The notes beneath the pieces are model-generated. The model was not told the DNA's origin and searched no databases. It was given only the letters and a program-made list of their open reading frames with translations. The position numbers and the translations under genes are program-made. DNA of 10,432 nucleotides from assembly GCA_003645435.1 (NCBI GenBank), contig QNFD01000062.1, forward strand, positions 1 through 10,432. Reading direction: 5' to 3'. Below are positions 7,224 through 10,432 of the stretch, in pieces. Position 1 is the first letter of the stretch, and each line of letters starts with the position of its first letter. Source of the DNA: Gammaproteobacteria bacterium (GTDB lineage Bacteria > Pseudomonadota > Gammaproteobacteria > GCA-001735895).

Positions 7224-7361
7224 ATGGCGATGCCCCAAACATTAAAAAAATTGAAACGTGAGATAGCACCTGGCTTCTCCCATGTACCTGCGTTTTGCGA
7301 AAAACTTGAGTGTCTAAACAATTCTAGAGTTGAAATGGTTTTTGAGTTATGTCGAATGTGA
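7224..7361 (+). CDS. Probable 45-residue small protein overlapping the ligase start
   Basis: A short frame begins at ATG 7224 (or the second ATG at 7230). AGAGGG at 7215-7220 sits 9 bases before the second ATG, an ideal distance. The protein, beginning MAMPQTLKKLKREIAPGFSH, is basic at the N-terminus, contains three cysteines (25, 30, 43) and has no membrane segment. Its TGA at 7359 lies 13 bases inside the ligase gene. It fills the only sizable gap in the operon, with 27 bases to the methyltransferase stop. I do not recognise it. It could be a real small protein, a leader peptide that couples translation to the ligase (whose own ribosome site is poor), or a chance frame. Conservation is the deciding test. 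Confidence 0.4.
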   Translation: MAMPQTLKKLKREIAPGFSHVPAFCEKLECLNNSRVEMVFELCRM

Positions 7362-8605
7362 TATCTGAAAGCAAAGCTATACCAAAACTGGCGCAACTGA
7401 AAGAGTGGAGCGTCTACGGTCTGGTATTCCTGTTTCCTATCGCTGGCATCGGTGTTCGGCACTGGTTCAGCACTATTTTTACGCTATTGGTTCTGATCTC
7501 ACTCTGGGATTTGGTCAGGTATTGGGGCAAACGTCCCCCTTTGCAAAAACAGGAGAAGGTCTGGTTGTGGCTGTGCGCGGCATTCTTCCTGTCATTCGTG
7601 GTATCGGCCCTGATCAATGGCTGGGGGCATGTTCAGAGTCGATCGCTAGGGGTGGATATCCGCTATTTACTGGTGGTGCCGCTGTACCTGATGTTACGCC
7701 AGTATGTTTATGCCTGGCGTTTCTTGTTAGTGGGGCTGTTTTTTACCGCGCCCTATTTGGCGGGGCTCGCCTATTATGATGTGTATGAGTTAGGCAGGGA
7801 TAGAGCTCAAGGTGAATATAGTCCAAATATAATGGGGCCCCTGGCAGCTCTTACCGCATTTTGGTTGTTGTCTAGTTGGGACTCGTTGGGAAAGATTCGT
7901 TGGGTTTTGCCTCTGTTCGTGATCTCTGCTTTGTGGGCGACGGCAATGACCGGTTCGCGAGGAGCTTTTGCTGGTGTGATTGCTATGGGGCTTGTTTGGG
8001 GATGGCTACATCTAAAGCAGAGCTGGCGTTGGGGTGGAGTGGTCTGTGTGTTGCTGATACCTGTCGGGATATACCATGCGAGCGATTCTGTGGCGTTTCG
8101 AATAGATACGAGTGTCGCTGAAGCAACGACCTATTTTCAAAAATTAGAAGAGGGCGAGCATTATGCGGGTAGTGGTACTGCAGTTCGGTTTGAAATGTGG
8201 CGCGGCGGTTGGCTGGTATTTCAGGATGCGCCTGTTCTTGGAGTAGGTCGGGGCAACTATACCAGGGCCGTGCAGCAGTATGTTGAACAGGGCAGACTTC
8301 CACCTGAAGTGGCGCAGCATGGCCACGCTCACAACGCCTATGTTGATATGCTTATAGCCGGAGGGGTGGTGGGGCTTGTTGTATTTCTTGGTGTACTGTT
8401 TTACCCGCTTTATTATATGCTTAAGAGTTATCGGCTGTCCCCTGAATCGGCAATATTCGGAATATTGCACGTTACCGGGTTTGCAGTCTTTTCCCTAACC
8501 GACGCCTCGACCTTTATCAAAGGAAACTTTGTTTCGATATTTCTATTCGGCATGACGATCTTTTTTTCCTGGCATGTACGGCGGGTCAATGAGAGGAGTA
8601 GCTAA
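7349..8605 (+). CDS. waaL: O-antigen ligase family protein (WaaL-like, Wzy_C)
   Basis: A 418-residue polytopic inner-membrane protein with about 11-12 hydrophobic segments. A large periplasmic loop lies at roughly residues 245-330. The loop carries the Wzy_C signatures: an arginine in VRFEMWRGGW (Arg280), DAPVLGVGRGNY (293-304), and HAHNAYVDMLIAGG with His328. The arginine and histidine match the residues reported as essential in WaaL ligases. TGSRGA (201-206) is another common family motif. Family role: transfers a polymer from undecaprenyl diphosphate to the lipid A-core in the periplasm. Wzy polymerases and other ligases share the Wzy_C domain. The LPS-core neighbourhood favours the ligase, without proof. 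The ATG at 7349 has a weak ribosome site, and a small ORF overlaps it by 13 bases. A terminator hairpin follows directly. Confidence 0.78.
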   Translation: MSNVISESKAIPKLAQLKEWSVYGLVFLFPIAGIGVRHWFSTIFTLLVLISLWDLVRYWGKRPPLQKQEKVWLWLCAAFFLSFVVSALINGWGHVQSRSLGVDIRYLLVVPLYLMLRQYVYAWRFLLVGLFFTAPYLAGLAYYDVYELGRDRAQGEYSPNIMGPLAALTAFWLLSSWDSLGKIRWVLPLFVISALWATAMTGSRGAFAGVIAMGLVWGWLHLKQSWRWGGVVCVLLIPVGIYHASDSVAFRIDTSVAEATTYFQKLEEGEHYAGSGTAVRFEMWRGGWLVFQDAPVLGVGRGNYTRAVQQYVEQGRLPPEVAQHGHAHNAYVDMLIAGGVVGLVVFLGVLFYPLYYMLKSYRLSPESAIFGILHVTGFAVFSLTDASTFIKGNFVSIFLFGMTIFFSWHVRRVNERSS

Positions 8606-8608
8606 GCT

Positions 8609-8644
8609 AAGTACCTCAACTGTCGGCCGTGCTGAGGTATTTTT
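8609..8644 (+). terminator. Rho-independent terminator after the ligase operon
   Basis: A stem pairs AAGTACCTCA (8609-8618) with TGAGGTATTT (8633-8642) across a 14-base loop, with one G-U pair. A run of five T follows within 8640-8644. It begins 4 bases after the ligase stop and separates the operon from the convergent GT9 gene. The stem is only moderately GC-rich, and the loop is long. Confidence 0.55.
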
Positions 8645-8714
8645 ACTAGCACTGCTATCGGCGCACTCTACCTTTGTTAAATATGCGGATCTCTGGATTC
8701 GCCATCAACCAGAA

Positions 8715-9761
8715 TCAGACCAGTAAAAATTTCTCACTGATCTGTTTGGCTACTTCTATCGCGTCGATGCTCGACATATCCTCCGCTTCAGCTTCCTCCG
8801 GGGGTGAAAACGCCAGGCGTCGCTCTGCCTGATTGATGGTTTGCCAGCGCAAGGCGGTAGCCGAGCGGCGCCGGGGATAGAACGCGGCGGTGTTGCAGTT
8901 GAGTGCACCGGCGATGTGCAAAGGCCCGGTGGAACCACTGATGAACAGGTCTGCAATAGCGATGTGCTGACTAAATAATACCAGTCCTTCCTCCGAGCGG
9001 TAGACAGTATGTGGTGTGTTGTCGAGTAAGCTGCCAAGTTGCTCGGCATAGTCAAACTCTCCCGGGCCGGCGCTAACAACAATATGATGGCCGCCGTCGG
9101 AGGTAAGTGACTTTCCAATTTCGGCGTACTGTTGCAGGCTGAGGTTATTGGCTGAACCGCCGCTGCCTGGGTGAATAAACAGTAAACGCCTGCTGATATC
9201 TATATCGTGTTTACGGCAGAAGTCTTGTTTAACGCTTGTCAGTGTTCCCTGCTCAAAGCTCAGGAAAGGGGCGCCTGGTGCAGGTGCCGCTTCGACTCCC
9301 TGGTCGGAGAGATAATGCAGTGCCAGGTCCTGGTTGTACGCCCACTCTGGTTTTTGCGAGCGTGAACGGCGTTGTGTCAGGCGTTTGTTATAGAATAACT
9401 GCGCAATTTTGGTGGCCGGAGCAAGGCGATACGGAATCCCTGCGAGCATCAGTGTGAGGCCGATGCGGTTCGTGGAAAACAGGGTGATGGAAGCATCGTA
9501 GCCCTGTGTTTTTATGTTACGGGCGAGGGCTATCTTGCTTGCCCTGCTGCCGTTATCGCCAGGGTCGAGGATGACGTTGTCGATATTGGGGCAGAGCTGC
9601 GCCATGTCAGCGGTATAGGAAGCTACCAGGGCGTGAATTTCGCAGCATGGCATGGCCTGTTTAAGTGTGGCAAAGGCAGGCCAGGTGAGCATGAAGTCGC
9701 CTAGTTTATCGTTACGTACCACAAGGATTTTTTTGGAGGCTTTATTCATCTGTCGGCGCAT
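8715..9761 (-). CDS. GT9-family glycosyltransferase (heptosyltransferase-like)
   Basis: A 348-residue GT-B enzyme of family GT9. The N-terminal ILVVRNDKLGDFMLTWPAF motif (12-30) has the conserved GD acid at Asp22. The second domain shows FIHPGSGGSANNLSLQQYAE (195-214) and the sugar-nucleotide motif ISGSTGPLHIAGALNCNTAA (274-293), with the STGPLH core typical of heptosyltransferases. No signal or membrane segment is seen. The start ATG at 9761 has a GGGAG site 6 bases upstream, better than the internal ATG at 9749. It is transcribed alone, convergent with the ligase operon and divergent from the KdsA gene. It most resembles a WaaF/OpsX-like branch by motif, but subfamily, donor and acceptor are uncertain. 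It is the third GT9 gene in 6 kb. Confidence 0.83.
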   Translation of the reverse strand: MRRQMNKASKKILVVRNDKLGDFMLTWPAFATLKQAMPCCEIHALVASYTADMAQLCPNIDNVILDPGDNGSRASKIALARNIKTQGYDASITLFSTNRIGLTLMLAGIPYRLAPATKIAQLFYNKRLTQRRSRSQKPEWAYNQDLALHYLSDQGVEAAPAPGAPFLSFEQGTLTSVKQDFCRKHDIDISRRLLFIHPGSGGSANNLSLQQYAEIGKSLTSDGGHHIVVSAGPGEFDYAEQLGSLLDNTPHTVYRSEEGLVLFSQHIAIADLFISGSTGPLHIAGALNCNTAAFYPRRRSATALRWQTINQAERRLAFSPPEEAEAEDMSSIDAIEVAKQISEKFLLV

Positions 9762-9867
9762 TATACGCTCCCGTTACGGATGTGTATTTAAGCTTATAGG
9801 CTTTAAACGCACACGCGGTAATATCACCCCGAAGGATAACGGGCGACCGATATTTTTGTTAGTGAAG

Positions 9868-9896
9868 GTATAATCGGTGATCTTTAGCCAAAACAA
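9868..9896 (-). promoter_or_regulatory. Candidate promoter for the third GT9 gene
   Basis: On the minus strand TTGTTT (9896-9891) and TTATAC (9873-9868) are 17 bases apart, giving a leader of about 100 bases before the ATG at 9761. The same position reads TATAAT on the plus strand (9869-9874), but no good -35 box lies upstream of it on that strand. Confidence 0.25.
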
Positions 9897-9918
9897 ATCC
9901 TTGATTACCGGTAAATTT

Positions 9919-9947
9919 TTGACTAAAGAAACTTTCCCCAGTAGCAT
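9919..9947 (+). promoter_or_regulatory. Candidate sigma-70 promoter for the KdsA-like gene
   Basis: TTGACT at 9919-9924 and TAGCAT at 9942-9947 are 17 bases apart, predicting a leader of about 30 bases to the ATG at 9985. It is the best promoter-like match in the window. A perfect 10-base palindrome TTACCGGTAA (9905-9914) lies just upstream. Confidence 0.4.
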
Positions 9948-9984
9948 TGCAGGCTTGTTGCAAAAGCTGTCTTAGAGAATATAA

Positions 9985-10432
9985 ATGAACAACGTTAAGA
10001 TTAAAAACTTCAATATCGGCAAGGGTGAAAAACTCTGCCTCATCGCGGGTCCCTGCCTGTTAGAAAACCAGGATTTGGGCATGCGCGTTGCCGAACACAT
10101 GGTCAAACTATCTGAAAAACTGGGTTTTAATTATGTTTTCAAGTCCTCTTACGAAAAAGATAACCGTGGGGCGGCCGGCAACGACCGCGGTATGGGTATT
10201 GACGAGGGCCTAAAAGCCCATCAGGCTATCGGTAAAGAATTCAATATTCCACTGTTAAGCGATGTGCACCGTGAAAGCGATTGTGCCGTTGCCGCTGAAG
10301 TTCTGGATGTTTTGCAGATTCCCGCTTACTTGTGCCAACAAACTTCTCTACTCCTCGCTGCTGGCGAAACTGGAAAAGTCGTCAACGTGAAAAAAGGGCA
10401 GTTTCTGGCACCCGAAGATATGGCCTCGGCAA
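9985..10432 (+). CDS. kdsA: Divergent 3-deoxy-8-phosphooctulonate synthase homologue (KdsA-like, partial)
   Basis: The first 149 residues of a KdsA homologue; the gene runs off the right edge (family length about 280). KdsA condenses arabinose 5-phosphate with phosphoenolpyruvate to give Kdo-8-phosphate for the inner core. Visible matches are LCLIAGPCLLENQD (17-30), YVFKSSYEKDNRG (50-62), LSDVH (91-95), DVLQIPAYLCQQT (108-120) and VNVKKGQFLAP (133-143). Cys24 in AGPC is the metal-ligand position of the metal-dependent KdsA class (Aquifex type), whereas E. coli KdsA has asparagine there. Two strongly conserved motifs are altered: the usual KANRSS reads KDNRGA (58-63) and the usual RQTD reads QQTS (118-121). 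Start ATG 9985 has a weak TAGAGA site and a good candidate promoter. Assignment to the family is firm; identity of the product is less so. Confidence 0.78.
   Translation, partial: MNNVKIKNFNIGKGEKLCLIAGPCLLENQDLGMRVAEHMVKLSEKLGFNYVFKSSYEKDNRGAAGNDRGMGIDEGLKAHQAIGKEFNIPLLSDVHRESDCAVAAEVLDVLQIPAYLCQQTSLLLAAGETGKVVNVKKGQFLAPEDMASA

Noticed and set aside
7208..7462. Minus-strand 84-codon frame opposite the start of waaL
   Set aside because: Antisense to the small ORF and the ligase start, with no domain and no operon context.
8589..8726. Plus-strand 45-codon frame overlapping the end of waaL and the end of the third GT9 gene
   Set aside because: It runs through the terminator hairpin and into a convergent gene. 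The GAGAGGAG-like bases are after, not before, its ATG. Chance frame is the simpler explanation.
9828..9843. CCCG/CGGG hairpin in the kdsA upstream gap
   Set aside because: Four-base stem with no adjacent T-run; too weak to call a terminator or riboswitch.

Overview
The window looks like a chromosomal segment of a Gram-negative bacterium, most likely a gammaproteobacterium. The reasons are a BepA-type periplasmic M48 protease next to TusA, and a lipopolysaccharide (LPS) core cluster with GT9 heptosyltransferase-like enzymes, a WaaL-type ligase and a Kdo-8-phosphate synthase homologue. Base composition is balanced and even. I see no tRNA, rRNA, CRISPR array, transposase, integrase or insertion-sequence ends.

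Left block (about 1-3680): sulfur transfer, envelope quality control and tRNA modification. A truncated TusA gene and a single-domain rhodanese lie on the minus strand. Divergent from them is a BepA-like M48 metalloprotease with C-terminal TPR-like repeats. It is followed on the same strand by MtaB, the radical-SAM methylthiotransferase that modifies t6A37 in tRNA. MtaB very probably starts at a TTG at 2382, well inside the longest open frame.

Right block (3741-10432): LPS core and outer-sugar assembly in three transcription directions. On the minus strand, a DUF6165 gene overlaps a GT9 glycosyltransferase by 4 bases. Divergent from this pair, a plus-strand operon carries a second GT9, a SAM-dependent methyltransferase, a probable 45-residue small ORF and an O-antigen ligase; a hairpin terminator follows. 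A third GT9 runs back on the minus strand. It is divergent from a KdsA homologue that runs off the right edge. Together these would make a Kdo-type sugar acid, add sugars to the lipid A-core, possibly methylate a product, and ligate a polymer to the finished core in the periplasm.

I do not find a wholly new system. The points most worth a second look are the divergent KdsA homologue (altered KANRSS and RQTD motifs), the small ORF overlapping waaL, the DUF6165-GT9 coupling, and an N-terminal duplication in the methyltransferase.
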